NCBI GenBank assembly: GCA_024291935.2
Contig: JAGTYA010000026.1
Coordinates: 5,560,001-5,624,000 of the forward strand
Direction: 5' to 3'
Length of the DNA stretch: 64,000 bases
Source: Okapia johnstoni
Lineage: Eukaryota; Chordata; Mammalia; Artiodactyla; Giraffidae
This document shows, piece after piece, positions 11,270 through 27,069 of this stretch. The stretch's first letter is position 1, and each line of letters opens with the position of its first letter. Both the position numbers and the translations under genes were made by a program. The notes below the pieces were generated by a model that made no database searches, was not told the origin of the DNA, and saw only the letters and a list, made by a program, of their open reading frames with translations.

Positions 11270-11386
11270 TTTGTTTTTGGCTGCGCAGGGTGGCATGTGG
11301 GATCTTAGTTCTCTGACCAGGGAATGAACCCATGTCTCCTGCAGTGGAAGCTCAGTCTAAACCACTGGACCTTCAGGGTAGTCCCC
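11270..11386 (-). mobile_element. CHR SINE
   Basis: A reverse-oriented CHR. It reads TTTTTGGCTGCGCAGGGTGG, then GGGATCTTAGTTCTCTGACC, and ends at a GGGTAGTCCCC head. Confidence 0.85.
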
Positions 11387-11532
11387 AATGGTTTTATATG
11401 AGATATATGAGGAAAGATTTACTAAAACTCTCTCCAGTTCAGACAGTTCAAATTTGGATTCCCTAAAAATAAACTCGTTTCTTTGAAACCAATACATGAG
11501 GAGTGGGTTAGACTTCGAAGATTACTAAGCAT

Positions 11533-12027
11533 TAAAAAGTAGACATATTACTTTGCCAACAAAGGTCCGTCCAGTCAAAGCTATGGTTTTTCCAGTAGTC
11601 ATGTACGGATGTGAGAGTTGGGACTATAAAGAAAGCTGAGTACTGAAGAATTGATGCTTTTGAACTGTGGTGTTGGAAAAGACTCTTGCGAGTCCCCTGG
11701 ATACCAAGGAGATCCAACCAGTCCATCCTAAAGGAAATCAGTCCTGAATATTCATTGGAAGGACTGATGCTGAAGCTGAGACTCCAATACTTTGGCCACC
11801 TGATGCGAAGAACTGACTCATTTGATAAAGACCCTGATGCTGGGAAAAATTGAAGGCAGGAGGAATAGCGGATGACAGAGGATGAGATGGTTGGATGGCA
11901 TCACGACTCAATGGACATGAGTTTGAGTAAGCTCTGGGAGTTGGTGATGGACAGGGAAGCCTGGTGTGCTGCAGTCCATGGGGTCGCAAAGAGTCGGACA
12001 CGACTGATCACCTGAACTGAACTGAAT
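11533..12027 (+). mobile_element. BovB LINE 3' fragment
   Basis: About 495 bp of the BovB coding 3' end, from 'ACTTTGCCAACAAAGGTCCG' to the terminal ACTGAACTGAA. Frameshifts and stops break the frame. Confidence 0.93.
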
Positions 12028-12166
12028 GCTGGGAGACTTACTGAGAAAGAAGAAAAATATACAACATGAAGAAACTTGATTTGGCAATAAGATGAATTAC
12101 ATTTAAAATGATACTTTTCTTAGAAGTTGCCCCAATGTATTTAAGTCTTAACGTAAATAAATTTGA

Positions 12167-12342
12167 AGCTCAGTTCAGTCACTCAGTCGTGTCCGATTCT
12201 TTGCGACCCCATGGACTGCAGCACACCAGGCCTCCCTGTCCATCACCAACTCCTGGCGTTTACCCAAACTCATGTCCATTGAGTCAGTGATGCCATCCAA
12301 CCATCTCATCCTCTGTCACCCCCTTCTAACTCTTGCCCTCAA
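12167..12342 (-). mobile_element. BovB 3' fragment, left arm of an inverted repeat
   Basis: A reverse copy of the BovB 3' end, from CAGTTCAGTCACTCAGTCG to the GTCACCCCCTTCT block. It abuts a forward copy of the same region, forming a head-to-head palindrome. Confidence 0.9.
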
Positions 12343-12592
12343 AACTCCAATACTTTGACCACCTGATGCAAAGAGCTGACTCATTTGAAAAGACCCTGAT
12401 GATGGGAAAGGTTGAAGGCAGGAGGAGAAGGGGGTGACAGAGGATGAGATGGTTGGATGGCATCACTGACTCAATGGACATGAGCTTGAGGAAACTCCGG
12501 GAGACAAGTGAAGGACAGGGGAGTCTGGCATGCTGCAGTCCATGGGGTTGTAAAGAGCTGAACATGACTTAGCAACTGAACAACAACAACAA
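12343..12592 (+). mobile_element. BovB 3' fragment, right arm of an inverted repeat
   Basis: A forward copy of the BovB 3' end, from ACTCCAATACTTTGACCACC to the terminal ACTGAACAACAACAACAA. Positions 12426-12484 are the exact reverse complement of 12269-12327 (59 bp, 98-bp loop). Confidence 0.92.
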
Positions 12593-12978
12593 ATCTGCTT
12601 GGGATAAGAATGCTAGAGATTTTACTGGCCATTTTTGTTCTGAAATAGGCCTCTTTATCGGAGTGTAACTTAAGTTCAAATAACATTTCTTAATATAAAC
12701 ATTCTTCTCAGGCTCACCCTTTTTCTAGGGTCAGCCTGAAATCTGCATTTTTAAGATTAGATTTAAATCCTAACTGAACATACAAATGTTCACATTTTCC
12801 TAACAGGGACCTAACCTCATTAAACTGAAACACTGTACAGCCCAAACACACACACACACTCTTAACTTCTTTCTGGTTGAACCAAGAGCACCCCAAACTC
12901 CCGAATTTTCTCTCAGAATCCAGAAACTGACTGCCCTAGCCAGATTAGCAGCCATTATGCAACACAATGAACCCTTAC

Positions 12979-13373
12979 CTTCACATCAGCAATGAGGGCA
13001 TCTTCATCTTCTATCCCTGTAGGGACGCATTTCTTGTGCAGTGGCAGAGATTCCAATTTATCTACAAGGCAACGAAGGCCTTCAAGCTCAAAATGGGTCA
13101 GATGCACCTGTCGGTCCTTTCGGGGGCTACACTGGGAATCCCACACTTGGCCATTCTGGGAACCCCGGCTAGAGTCAGAGGATGAGTCCCCAGACAAAGT
13201 TTTCTTCAGACTTGGAAGACTTCGGCAGGTTTTGCCCAGTCCATCATAATCCAGGTTGACCCCATTGGCCACAGGGCTGGTGAGGACAGAACGTCTGCTG
13301 CTCAAGCGCCGGGGCTCTCGGTCTACTGCTTCCTCATCCCCGTTTCCAGACTCCAACCCATTTAACTCCAAAT
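12979..13373 (-). CDS. KDM2A: KDM2A exon: long acidic/serine-rich linker (residues 362-493)
   Basis: A 395-bp exon that starts with the last two bases of the D362 codon and ends after K493 (AAG|GTAAGG donor). It encodes the region between the JmjC and CXXC domains: an acidic start ([17 protein letters not shown]), arginine/serine patches, a serine-rich [10 protein letters not shown] stretch and a leucine-rich segment near the end. A few differences from the human protein as I recall it (for example Ser for Ala before the GDSSSD run, and Gln for His in RGSxNG) fit a fast-evolving linker. It is the last coding exon before the intronic CpG island, so it is absent from the short isoform. The frame stays open upstream into the intron by chance. 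Confidence 0.95.
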
Positions 13374-13756
13374 CTGCCAGCATGAAGAAAGAATGTGGTA
13401 TGAATGTACCACTTGGCCATGTGATCAACAGGAGAAATAGGTAGTATGGGAGGGGCCCTAATGTTATAAATGACAAAGTTATCACAGTTTAAAAACGGTC
13501 TTCCCTATTCCAACCCATTTGTCCACTGTTGAAAACCAGTTACAGGTAAAAATAGGATCCTGAGTTAGCAGGACAACTGAGGCAACAGTCAACTGGATTT
13601 TTAAAAGATTGGGAAGGGTGCAGTCTTTAATAAACAGTGTGCTGAAAATAAGTTACCCATGAAAAATAGCTGTAAATGAGTTTCAAGTTCAAATTTAATT
13701 TGAGGATTATGATCTCATTATCTTTTAAAAGACTAGTACTAATATGAAGCACATTG

Positions 13757-13962
13757 GCTTCCCTGGTGGCTCAGTGGTGCCTGCCGATGCAGGAGACATG
13801 GGTTCGATCCCTGGGTCGGGGAAGATCCCCTGGAGAACAAAGTGGCAACCCACTCTAGTATTCTTGCCTGGAAAATTCCATTGACAGAGGAGCCTGGCAG
13901 GCTATAGTCCATGGGTTTGCAAAAGAGTCAGACACGACTTAGTAAATAACAAAAACATGAAG
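13757..13962 (+). mobile_element. Bov-tA SINE
   Basis: A complete Bov-tA: tRNA-like head (GGCTTCCCTGGTGGCTCAG, B box GGTTCGATCCC), BovA body and A-rich end. An AACCCACTCTAGTATTCTTG block marks the body. Confidence 0.93.
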
Positions 13963-14639
13963 CATATATATTTAAAACCCACCTTTGTTCAAAATTTTGG
14001 CAATAAAATTAAGCTTTGGAATCAAAACCTTAGCAACATGGCTAATAAAACAAAGTGAATACTTTTTAAAAGAAAGATTTTGATAGTCAAAACAAAAGAA
14101 AGTTTTGATAAAAGAAGAATTTTAAAATGTTAACTAATCTTTTATTATGAAAGTAATAAATGCTGACTATTAATAATTTAGAAAATACAGGAAGGTGAGA
14201 AGAAGTCAGTCATCCTGCATTTCTCCACCCTTGGAGAAACTCAACAGTGTGCTGGATCTTCTTTCCATCTTTTTCTGTACATATGTGTATAACTACGACG
14301 TGACATATTTTTAAACAAAATTAGGATCATGCTGTATATATAATTCTGTATCCTGCTTTCACATATTGGTGAGTATGTTTTATTTTCAAATGACAACATC
14401 AGTTATCCTCAGAGGAAATGCTAAGGCAAAAAGTATTTTGCTTACATGACCACAGGATATGGCAGTGTTTGCTCCTCTTTATTTTCCAGGCATGGAATAG
14501 CCTAAAAATGTATAACTGAAACTACCCTGACATCCAATAAAATATTTCTCTTGATATAAGTTAGGGAGACATTAAAACTCAGAAGAATATACATTTTAGA
14601 ATCTTACCAACATGATTTAAGTTGTAACATTCCCATTTA

Positions 14640-14790
14640 TTAACTCTTAGATCATGAGCAAGTTTTTTAATTTCCTTGAACCTTGATGTCACCATTTGTA
14701 AAATATGGATAATATATACACCTCACAGGTAATAACAACTTAATATATATAGACTGCTTAGTTTGGTGCCTGAAATACAGTAAGGAGTAA
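14640..14790 (+). repeat. MIR SINE remnant
   Basis: MIR core pattern: 'CACCATTTGTAAAATATGGA' followed by a ...TGGTGCCTGAAATACAGTAAG end. Confidence 0.65.
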
Positions 14791-14861
14791 CTCTGATGAT
14801 GCATCCCTAGTTTTTAATTGTGCCAAAGACCATTCTTTACACAATAAAACATGTTATTAAG

Positions 14862-14984
14862 ACTCTGTTCTTTTGCCCATACAGAACCGCTTGCAGGATC
14901 TTAGTTCCCCAACCAGGAACTGAACCTGGATCACGGCAGTGAAAGCGTAGAATCCTAACTACTGGACCATCAAGGAATTTCCAA
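14862..14984 (-). mobile_element. CHR SINE
   Basis: A reverse CHR with GGATCTTAGTTCCCCAACC and a degraded ACTGGACCATCAAGGAATTT head. Confidence 0.85.
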
Positions 14985-15241
14985 CTGATTACTTTCTTGA
15001 GGAGCACTACTAACCCCAGATGAGATCCAGAATGTTTCATTTAGCCGTAGTAATTCACATCTGGGTAGGAGGATCAACTGTAACCAGTATTCAACTTCAA
15101 TGAATGGATTCGGTACTTCAAAGTAGATAAGTAAAAAGAAACCATGAAAACAAAACGACTGGGAATAGCCTGTGGAATATTCCTGGCTTTACCCTCAGTC
15201 CTGTGGAGTATCTTGAAAGTTCCTATAGGTGGAACACTTAC

Positions 15242-15368
15242 CCATGCTAAGGGACTCTTTCTGAAACTCCTTAGTTAGGTGAGAGCGGTTGGTTATGCAG
15301 TACACATAGCGCTCCAACACGTACCAACACATCTCATAGTAGAATGGATAGCGGAACTTATTAGGAAC
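15242..15368 (-). CDS. KDM2A: KDM2A exon: C-terminal extension of the JmjC fold (residues 320-362)
   Basis: A 127-bp exon: 42 whole codons (V320-M361) plus the first base of D362. The acceptor is ATGTTAG and the donor ATGG|GTAAG. It encodes a helical, aromatic-rich segment ([19 protein letters not shown]) that packs behind the catalytic domain, followed by [11 protein letters not shown]. It contains no metal or cofactor ligand. Phase joins exactly with both neighbouring exons. Confidence 0.95.
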
Positions 15369-15964
15369 CTAACATGGGAACAAAATAATGAGAAAATCAA
15401 GCTAATAACAGTTTTTCAGGAAAGAGAGTAACAAACAATCACTGCAATAATTAGCTCAGGAAAAACAGTCTCTAGTTAACGTGTAATCCTAGGTTGCCAT
15501 GTGGAGCAAGAATTTAAGTGAATCTCTCAACTTAAAAAATGTTGGTCTTGGGAAATTATCACTAAAGATAACAGGCACTTGGAAAGACCATTTAGAACTA
15601 TCAAGAAGTTGTCTTGTTGAATGGGAAAGCATCAAAAAGAAGTTTTGAGACCGAGAGTAAAATGTTAGTAAGGCACAATATACTTAATCAACCATTCTTG
15701 CCTGTACCCTGAATCAGAAGGCCATGAAACACAGAATATAATGGAAAATGTTTTTATTATGTCCTTACATACATGAAAGTACAATTAGAGATGCATTCCC
15801 AAGCTACACCTCATCTAGGACACTAGACTGAGTAGTTCCCCCCACTATTATTAGCTCTCAGCTTGCCTGGTTCATACTTGGTCCTCTACCAAGATGGTAT
15901 GTCTGCAAATCAGGTTACTATTCCATGTGGCCTCATCAGCTGCTGTCTTTAGCTTTCTTTCCAT

Positions 15965-15976
15965 CCCCCCCCCCCC
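15965..15976. repeat. Poly(C) tract, 12 bases
   Basis: Twelve uninterrupted C residues in the intron upstream of the 15242-15368 exon. Confidence 0.9.
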
Positions 15977-16116
15977 AAATAGTATGAAATTATTCCAGGT
16001 GAATTACAATAAAAATAATTGCTCTTTACTGTTCTAGATTTATCATGGTCAAGGAACTCGCAAATCAGCATGGGTCAATCACTGAGCAAGATCAACCATG
16101 GAGACTATCTTAAATA

Positions 16117-16585
16117 CAGGCATACCTCATTTTACTGTGCTTTACTTGACTGAGTTTCACAGATATTGTGGCCTTTTTTTAAAAAAAAAAAACAAATTGA
16201 AGGTTTGTAGCAACCCTGCATTTGTCAGATGATGGTCAGCACTGTTTAGCAATAAAGTATTTTTTTTTTGTTTTAACTCTCGTCTATCTTTATTTTTTTG
16301 TTTTTGTAATCATTTTTTAACTGAAGGATAAGTGCTTTACAGGATTTTGTTGCAATAAAGTATTTTTAAATTAAAGTACACACTTTTTTTTTTAAAAGAC
16401 ATAATGCTACTGTACATTAACAGACAACAAATAATGTGAAAATAACTAACAGACTATGTATAATGTGAATATAACTTTTATATGCACTGGGAAAAGAAAA
16501 ATACTCCTATGATTCAGTTTACAGCAATATTCACTTTATCGCAGTAGTCTGGAACCAAACCTGCCAGATCTCTGCGGTATGCTTG
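16117..16585 (+). mobile_element. Tigger1-type DNA transposon, internally deleted (MITE-like)
   Basis: The 5' end CAGGCATACCTCATTTTAC and the 3' end CTGCGGTATGCTTG are the inverted termini of the Tigger1 (mariner/pogo) family, flanked by TA on both sides. Only about 100 bp of the left end and about 230 bp of the right end remain; no transposase is present. Between them, at 16265-16351, is a short L1 3'-UTR insertion in reverse orientation, flanked by a direct duplication of GCAATAAAGTATTTT. Confidence 0.85.
16265..16351 (-). mobile_element. Severely 5'-truncated L1 tail inside the Tigger element
   Basis: The sequence begins with a T-run (the poly(A) on the minus strand) and ends in 'AACTGAAGGATAAGTGCTTT', the bovine L1 3' UTR read backwards. 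The flanks GCAATAAAGTATTTT (about 16249-16263 and 16352-16366) form the target-site duplication. Confidence 0.75.
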
Positions 16586-16589
16586 TATA

Positions 16590-19345
<2,756 letters not shown>

Positions 19346-19941
19346 TGGTGCCTGCATTTTCTGGAGCACTTAATATGAACCAGGCTCAATACAAGAGAAG
19401 TTACTTGTATTGTCATTTACTCCTCACAACAAAACGAAAGGGCTTTAAATACTTGACCAAAGTAGTATTAGCAGGTAAATGCATAGTCAGAATTCTAATA
19501 AAGGTCCGTGACTCCAAATCTCTGCTCCCTCTAAGTACTTATTTTGGAATTTAGTTACCTGATAAAAAGTAGCATTAATCCAGCACTCTAGGTTTCAGAG
19601 TTGTCACTTAGCACAGGAAGAAGTTCTTAATCAGGGCTGTTTATCACCTGCGGAACAGGTCTTATCCATAGAGATTCTGAACAGCTAAGGATAAAGTGGG
19701 GCCCAAATGTGCAGATCTGAAAAGCCTCCACTGGCAATTCTCATACATACTTTTAGTGGAAAACCACGGCCTTGAAAAAAAATTCTCTGGATTTACTCAA
19801 TAAGGACAAGAAAGAATATGCAACTGTTTTCTGACCACTTCAGCATCACAACCATTCTTAGTGATAATCTATCAATTTCCTTTTCTTTAAGAAAAGAAAA
19901 GTGGCTAGAGTAGACAACTCACTTTTTTCCATCTTGCTTAC

Positions 19942-20095
19942 CTGAGGGAATGACGAAGGTATAACCCTGCTTGAGCTCAATGCGTTGGCAATCTGATACC
20001 CGGTCACCCAGAAAGATGTCTCCCTGTTTCCCTGACAGCAGCCAATTCTCGTACAGCTCCAGGTTGTGGGCTGTAGGGGGGATGAGCCAGAAGAC
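19942..20095 (-). CDS. KDM2A: KDM2A exon: JmjC domain core (residues 230-281)
   Basis: A 154-bp exon: 51 codons (V230-S280) plus the first base of G281. The acceptor is CTCACAG and the donor TCAG|GTAAG. It encodes [18 protein letters not shown] and the loop to [21 protein letters not shown], the central JmjC strands between the HxD ligand pair and H284. The WLIPPT and PSGWIHA stretches are hallmarks of KDM2/KDM7-type JmjC domains. Confidence 0.96.
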
Positions 20096-21374
<1,279 letters not shown>

Positions 21375-21691
21375 TTAGGGCACTGATGAGAAAAAGGAGA
21401 CTTTTCCCACCACAACGCCACACTCTCCCCTGTGTACTCCCCTCCATCTTCCACCTGATATAAACTCCCAGTTGATGAGAGGAATGCAATCTCAAGTCAT
21501 GATAGTATCAGAAGAAAAGTTTGTTTTCCTTTATGTTACCACGGCTACAGGGCTCTTACATACACTCTTCCCTTGGAACTAAACTGGACTCTCTTGGGAC
21601 ATGAAGCAAGGTTGCTAAGGGAGGACCCATTCCTTGCTATCACTCTGGTCTCCCACAGCACGCTGACGAAAATGCAGGGTAAGCCACTTAC

Positions 21692-21798
21692 TTCTGCACT
21701 TTAGGATATTGCATCTCCAAGATGGCATTTGTTGATTCAGTCTGACTTTCTTTCAAATGCCTTGGCCACATATTGTCTACCCAGTCAATGAAATCCAC
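21692..21798 (-). CDS. KDM2A: KDM2A exon: N-terminal part of the JmjC domain (residues 163-198)
   Basis: A 107-bp exon: 35 codons (V163-Q197) plus two bases of K198. The acceptor is TTAAAG and the donor CAGAA|GTAAGT. It encodes [12 protein letters not shown] followed by a polar segment with [14 protein letters not shown]. The intron to the next exon (21352-21691) is only 340 bp and contains no recognised feature. Confidence 0.95.
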
Positions 21799-22299
21799 CT
21801 TTAAAAGGAGGAAGAACATTTAGGTTGGGATTAAAGAGAATGCTAAAGTCAAGAAAAACAGAAATTCTCAAAATACATACTGAAAGACTACAATTTAACT
21901 TCCAGCAAGCAAATAATCTGTTGGTAAATTTAGGGTCAACAGGCAAACATTCCAGATATAATTATTAAGTGAAAATAAAGACTAATGGTTCCACAAGCAT
22001 GATCGCAAAGATAGCACTAATCAAAACAAAGTCATTAAAAAAAAAAGTCATTAAATGATGCAGTAGTACCCAACAAAACCCTCTCTGTGTGGCAGACTGG
22101 CATAACCAGCTATACTGGCGGGGGTTGGGTTTGCGGGGTGGAGATAAAAGGCACTGTCTGGAAGATTCCTGTAAACTTATTGAAAGACAAACTGCTACAA
22201 GAGCCAAGATACCAAACATTTAAGAAAAGGAAAGGAGAGGGGAGGAGAAAAGAATTCCATAGGGATTTGCAGCCTCATATGAGCAATGTGCTATAGAAC

Positions 22300-22440
22300 C
22301 TACTGGGTTAGGAATCAGAAGTTCCAGGTCTATCATGTTTTCTCAAGATCTTATGTGAGGCTCTGGAACTTATCTATAAAATGAGGATAATTACCTCAAA
22401 GGAATATTGTGAGGATTACATGTAAAAACATGTTAAAATT
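22300..22440 (+). repeat. MIR SINE remnant
   Basis: MIR pattern: TTATCTATAAAATGAGGATA, then AATATTGTGAGGATTACATG. Confidence 0.7.
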
Positions 22441-22469
22441 TTTTGAAATAATGTTATCAGAGTTTAGGA

Positions 22470-22592
22470 ATCTGGTTTTTTCCTTTGGCCACACCACACA
22501 GCATGGGGAACTTCCCCCACTAGGGACTGAACCCATGCCCTCTGCAATGGAAGCATGGAGTCTTAACCACTAGATCAACCAGGGAAGTCCAC
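22470..22592 (-). mobile_element. CHR SINE
   Basis: A reverse CHR: TTTGGCCACACCACACAGC, ACTAGGGACTGAACCCATG, and a CCAGGGAAGTCC head. Confidence 0.9.
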
Positions 22593-22599
22593 AAATCTG

Positions 22600-24751
22600 T
22601 TTTAAATAATATGTGCTCAAAGAAATGAGAAGTGAAAACAGTATGAACTTATTTAAACACTTTACACTGAATTGTAACATGTCCTATATCTTCAAATGTC
22701 TGCTGCACCCAACCAGTGAACTCCAAGAAACAGTCTTAAGTAGATAAGTGTGAGTCAAACAACCATGGATTCAGCAAAGCACCGGTGCTGCAGGTATCTA
22801 ACTTATGGCTATAAAAAAGATATACCTGGTAAGCTTTATAACTTATGTCTGTATATACTGCATCATTTATTTCCTTGCAACATGTATCTAGATAAATGCA
22901 TACAATCTGTGTGTAATGATATGAGGCAAATGTCTAGTGGACACTCAGATGTAAACCGTGAGTTTTTGGAAGGGGTCACTGATGACATGCAAGTTTAAAT
23001 AATCAAGATGAGGAACAACTATGAAGATTCACTTTCTGTCCCATTTCAAAGAATTTCCACTCGGGGATCCAATAGCTTTAACCAAGCATCCACTGGGCCT
23101 AGGAACACCGACTGAGCTCCAGGTTTCTTTCTTCTCATCAAATAAAACCGACTTTCTGCTCTCTTAGTGTAGTGGCCAGGATCTCCCATCTCCTGGAACT
23201 GTCCTTTGGAAAGGCTTTACCAGAATAACGGATACCTGACTTGTTCAGTATACTAACTATAAGTTCTTATGTCTGGACAGGAAGAGGAAAAATTAGGAAC
23301 ACATGAGTATTTTTTGTCAAGTGTTCACTCAGAGATAGTTGCATCTTTCTGGCTAGAATTCTCACCTGCAGTAGGAAGTCACTCTCTGTCCTCTTTTTGT
23401 TTGATATTATTGGGTATCATCTGACTACCAAAAGAATACTGTAGTAAGGTGTTCATACCTTTGTCTTAGGTTACTTTTTAGGCTCTGGATAGGCCTTTTG
23501 CTAAATGGTCACATCCGTTTGAGAACAAGTCTCCAGGATGGATAATCACCAGTTTCTACCTGTTCTGTACCAATACAGGGCCAAACTGGGACATAGTCAC
23601 CTAGGACATAATCTAATCACACACTGCAAAAACAGCTCATGGCCTTCCATGAACTAATTTACCCATCACCAAACAAACTTGCACATTATATCTGCTACTT
23701 CTTCATCTACTTCTCAGTTACTGCTGAGATGACAGCAGAAGCCATCTCTCTCCTCTCCAGAGAATCTCACTTCATGCCACCACCCACAATGGACAGTTCA
23801 AAGTTGCCCAGCTTCCTCTCCCTGCACTTCCTTTTGCACATACTGTTCCTCCTGCCTGGGATTCTGGTCTCCCTTCTCTGACTCATTTCTTCTTTCATGT
23901 CAAGACTGGGGATCTCTTTATATCACACTGACAGAACATTTTCTCTTGGTCTGTACATAACAATGTGTTAGTGATAATAATGCAACTATCTAGTAAGTTG
24001 AAGGTATGTATGTATATGTATATATAAACAACATTATTATAACCAATTAACCACATTTTAACTTTGAAAGTCAAAGGGTACAGTTAGGATAATTTAAATG
24101 GAGATGGGATAAAACACTGAGACTTTAAAATAATGTTTAAAATAATAGTACATTCCAAATTCCATTGTTCCAGATGGAATACTTGACTCAAATGAGTTCT
24201 GAGACAGGAATAAAAGTGGTCCAAAAATGACTAGGTATATTTTAAAAGTGAAACCAATCCCCCTAAAGGAAAGGATCTTGTATAGCCACTTTCATAACAG
24301 AAGGGTTAAATCAGCATCTACCTCAGCAAAGTTAAGCATCAAAAACTAACTTTCCCCCATGCTGGGTTGTCAATCTGTTGCTACTAATCATCCAACTGAA
24401 TCTACTCACCTGCCTCTAAATCATTTTTCTCCCAAGCATCTCTGCAAGTATAAACCTACAGGATAGAAATTTACTAGGCAAACTTCCTATTTACAGTTCT
24501 TACCAGAGTGAATTTTAAGACTCTTCCCCATTACATGCAAGTGACAAAGTTCCTAAATTATCAGAATGGCCTCTCCCTATAAAAAAAACCAAGTGATGTT
24601 GGAAATGATGAAACCTCGAAAAATACAAGTTATTCTTTTAAAATTTTCTTATTCATCTTCATCTTCATCCTGCTATGTTTAAGAACTTTTCCTAGTGTAT
24701 AAACAACCCTCCTGGTGACAAAGACAATATGGAGACAATGATTAGACTAAC
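22600..24751 (-). other. KDM2A intron interval, unique sequence
   Basis: No gene or interspersed repeat was recognised, apart from a short TATG/TATA simple repeat at about 24003-24028. The hydrophobic 80-codon frame at 23639-23881 has no supporting features. Confidence 0.5.
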
Positions 24752-24930
24752 CGTGGAGGGCCTCTGTACCATGTTCTCCAGCCTGGTGTGGCTAAACTCT
24801 AAGCTGATGACATTATAGAGTTTTTCTCGCTCCTCCTCTGGGGTCTCATAGTAGCGTGTCCACTGAGCCATGGTCATTTCAATGCCTTTCTGTGTGTTCA
24901 CATCCATGACATCCACCATACGACGACTCC
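24752..24930 (-). CDS. KDM2A: KDM2A exon: N-terminal region before the JmjC domain (residues 103-162)
   Basis: A 179-bp exon: the last two bases of G103, then S104 to T162. The acceptor is CATGGCAG and the donor ACG|GTTAGT. It encodes [32 protein letters not shown] and [21 protein letters not shown], the helical and strand elements that cap the JmjC barrel in KDM2/KDM7 enzymes. Confidence 0.96.
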
Positions 24931-25369
24931 CTGCCATGAAAGATGCATTGATCATTCCTACTGAGCCACTGATATCCCTAAAAATATGTTAAGAGTGTAA
25001 GATACAAACGAAAGTAAACAAACTGTTCTTTTCCCTTTACAGTACTCAGCAATAAACAGACAGGAGATGGCTGTCACTTGACAGAGACAATCAACAGAAA
25101 ACTCAATCAGAAAGAATGAGAATGACAATGATTAATACTAAAAACAATGACCACTCTCTATGGCATGTTTACTACACGGTCAGGAGTTGAATCTTTATTC
25201 AATATCTCAATCCTAACAATTTTAAGTACTAAGTACCATTCATAGATGATAAATTTCATACATTCCGTAAATATTTACTGAACGATAAAGACATCTTAAT
25301 GGACACAAGATTCTCAACCAAGTGTAACAACCACAACAGAAGGCAGAATGCCAAAGAGGTAGCATAAAA

Positions 25370-25575
25370 TAGCAGGGGGAGAAAACAACAGCCTCAGGGT
25401 CAAAGAGACCTAAGTTTAAATCTCAGCTCTAATATTACTTAAGCAAGTTATTTAATTTCTCTAAACCTTAATATTTTCTTCTGTAACTGGGGAATAATAT
25501 CACCTTGTGGGCCAATGTAAGGATTTAGTCAATGAAGTAAAATGTTTGACATAAAATAGATGCTAATTAATTAAA
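25370..25575 (+). repeat. MIR SINE remnant
   Basis: MIR-like order of blocks: GACCTAAGTTTAAATCTCAG, AAGTTATTTAATTTCTCTAA, then a ...CATAAAATAGATGCTAATTAA end. Confidence 0.7.
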
Positions 25576-26097
25576 CTGTAGTAAAAATAAAAGAAAAATC
25601 AAAAGAAAAAAATTGTTTTAACTAGACAGATCGGAGAAGGCTTTTAGAAAAAGAGAGGAAAGAGGAGACATTTGAGTTTGGGCCTGGAGGAATAAACAGA
25701 ATTTCAACGAGATTCAACAGTGAGAATTCCAAGCAGAGGTAATAGCATAAGAGAAGATATGGAGAGGCAGTCCAGCTAAAAAGTTAAGGAAATAGTGGTC
25801 AAGGAGGGGAGGAAAGAAAAAGCTGCCATTGGAATATTAAGAGTACTACTCAATTTGTAAGACACTAACAAACACCTACTATACATACCTAGCCTTGGTG
25901 GATAGACCAAATATAGTGTTAGGACCTGGTCCCCTGCTCTCAAGGAATTTACAGTCTTGTTAGATATACAAGATAATAGGCAAGATGACAAGAATATGGT
26001 CACAACAAAGCAGATATGGCAGGATACACATAACAAGATAACTGATAATGTAAGACAACAGACTGAACCTTCATTACTTGGAAGAAAAGGCGAATGC

Positions 26098-26845
26098 TAA
26101 ATCAAAACTGCCTTGGGATACCACTTCACACCCACTAGGATGGCCATAATAAAAATAAAAGGAAAATAACAAGGGCTGGCAAGGATGCAGAGAAATCAGA
26201 CTGTGCTGGGTGGAGTGTAACATGGCACAGTTGCTATGGAAAACAGCTTAATGGTTCTTCCATAAATTAAACCTAGAATAACCATATGACCCAGCAATTC
26301 TACTCCTAAGTATATATCCAAAAGAATCAAACACAAGTGTTCAAACAAAACTCACACATTAATGTTCTTAGCAGCTCTAATTACAATAGCAAAAATGTGG
26401 AAATAACTCAAATGTCCACCAATGTATCAATCAATTAACAAAATGTGGCATACCCATACAATGAATGGATTATTCAACCATAAAAAGGAAGTATTGTTAC
26501 AATACAATACAATACAATCCTCAAAAACATTATACTAAGTGAAAGAAGTCATACACAAAAGGCTACATGTTTTATCATTCCGTTTACATGAAATATCCAA
26601 AATGGGCAAATCTACAGATAGAAAGTAGATTAGTGGTTGCCACAGCCTGAAGGAAGGCAAGAGCAGGGAATGACTACTTAATGGGTATGGGGTTTCTGTT
26701 TAGGGAGATGAAGAATTTCAGGAAGTTGGTATTAGTGATGGCTGCACATTGTGAATATACTTAATGTCACTGAATTGAATACTTTAAAAATTATTACAAT
26801 GATAAATATTAAATTATTTGTATTTTACCATAATTAAAAAAAGAA
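26098..26845 (+). mobile_element. L1 LINE 3' end fragment
   Basis: The decayed C-terminal end of L1 ORF2 and its 3' UTR: ATACCACTTCACACCCACTA, ACCCAGCAATTCTACTCCTA, ACCATAAAAAGGAAGTATTG, then an A-rich tail. An AATAC micro-expansion lies at about 26498-26519. Confidence 0.85.
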
Positions 26846-26924
26846 GTAAATGCTTTTCTTTAGGAATTCTGCCAATGCTACCAGAGCACTTTTAAATAAA
26901 AGAATGACAGTCAGTTATAGTAAT

Positions 26925-27065
26925 ACCTAACATTAACTGAGCACATACTACGTGCCAGACACTGTTCTTCACATTTAAGTAACTTGCCCAATGTTACAAA
27001 TGTAGTAATTAGTGGAATTGGGATTTGAAACCTGTCAGTTATGAGTCCACACTTTAGAAATCAAC
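26925..27065 (+). repeat. MIR SINE remnant
   Basis: MIR pattern: ACTGAGCACATACTACGTGC, GTAACTTGCCCAATGTTACA, then GGAATTGGGATTTGAAACC. Confidence 0.7.
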
Positions 27066-27069
27066 ATAT

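Noticed and set aside
12955..13485. Extended 176-codon frame including the 12979-13373 exon
   Set aside because: The upstream part is intron read-through. Phase requires the acceptor at 13374, joined to the exon at 15242.
23639..23881. Hydrophobic 80-codon plus-strand ORF
   Set aside because: No splice context, repeated motif or family resemblance. Expected by chance in a window of this size.
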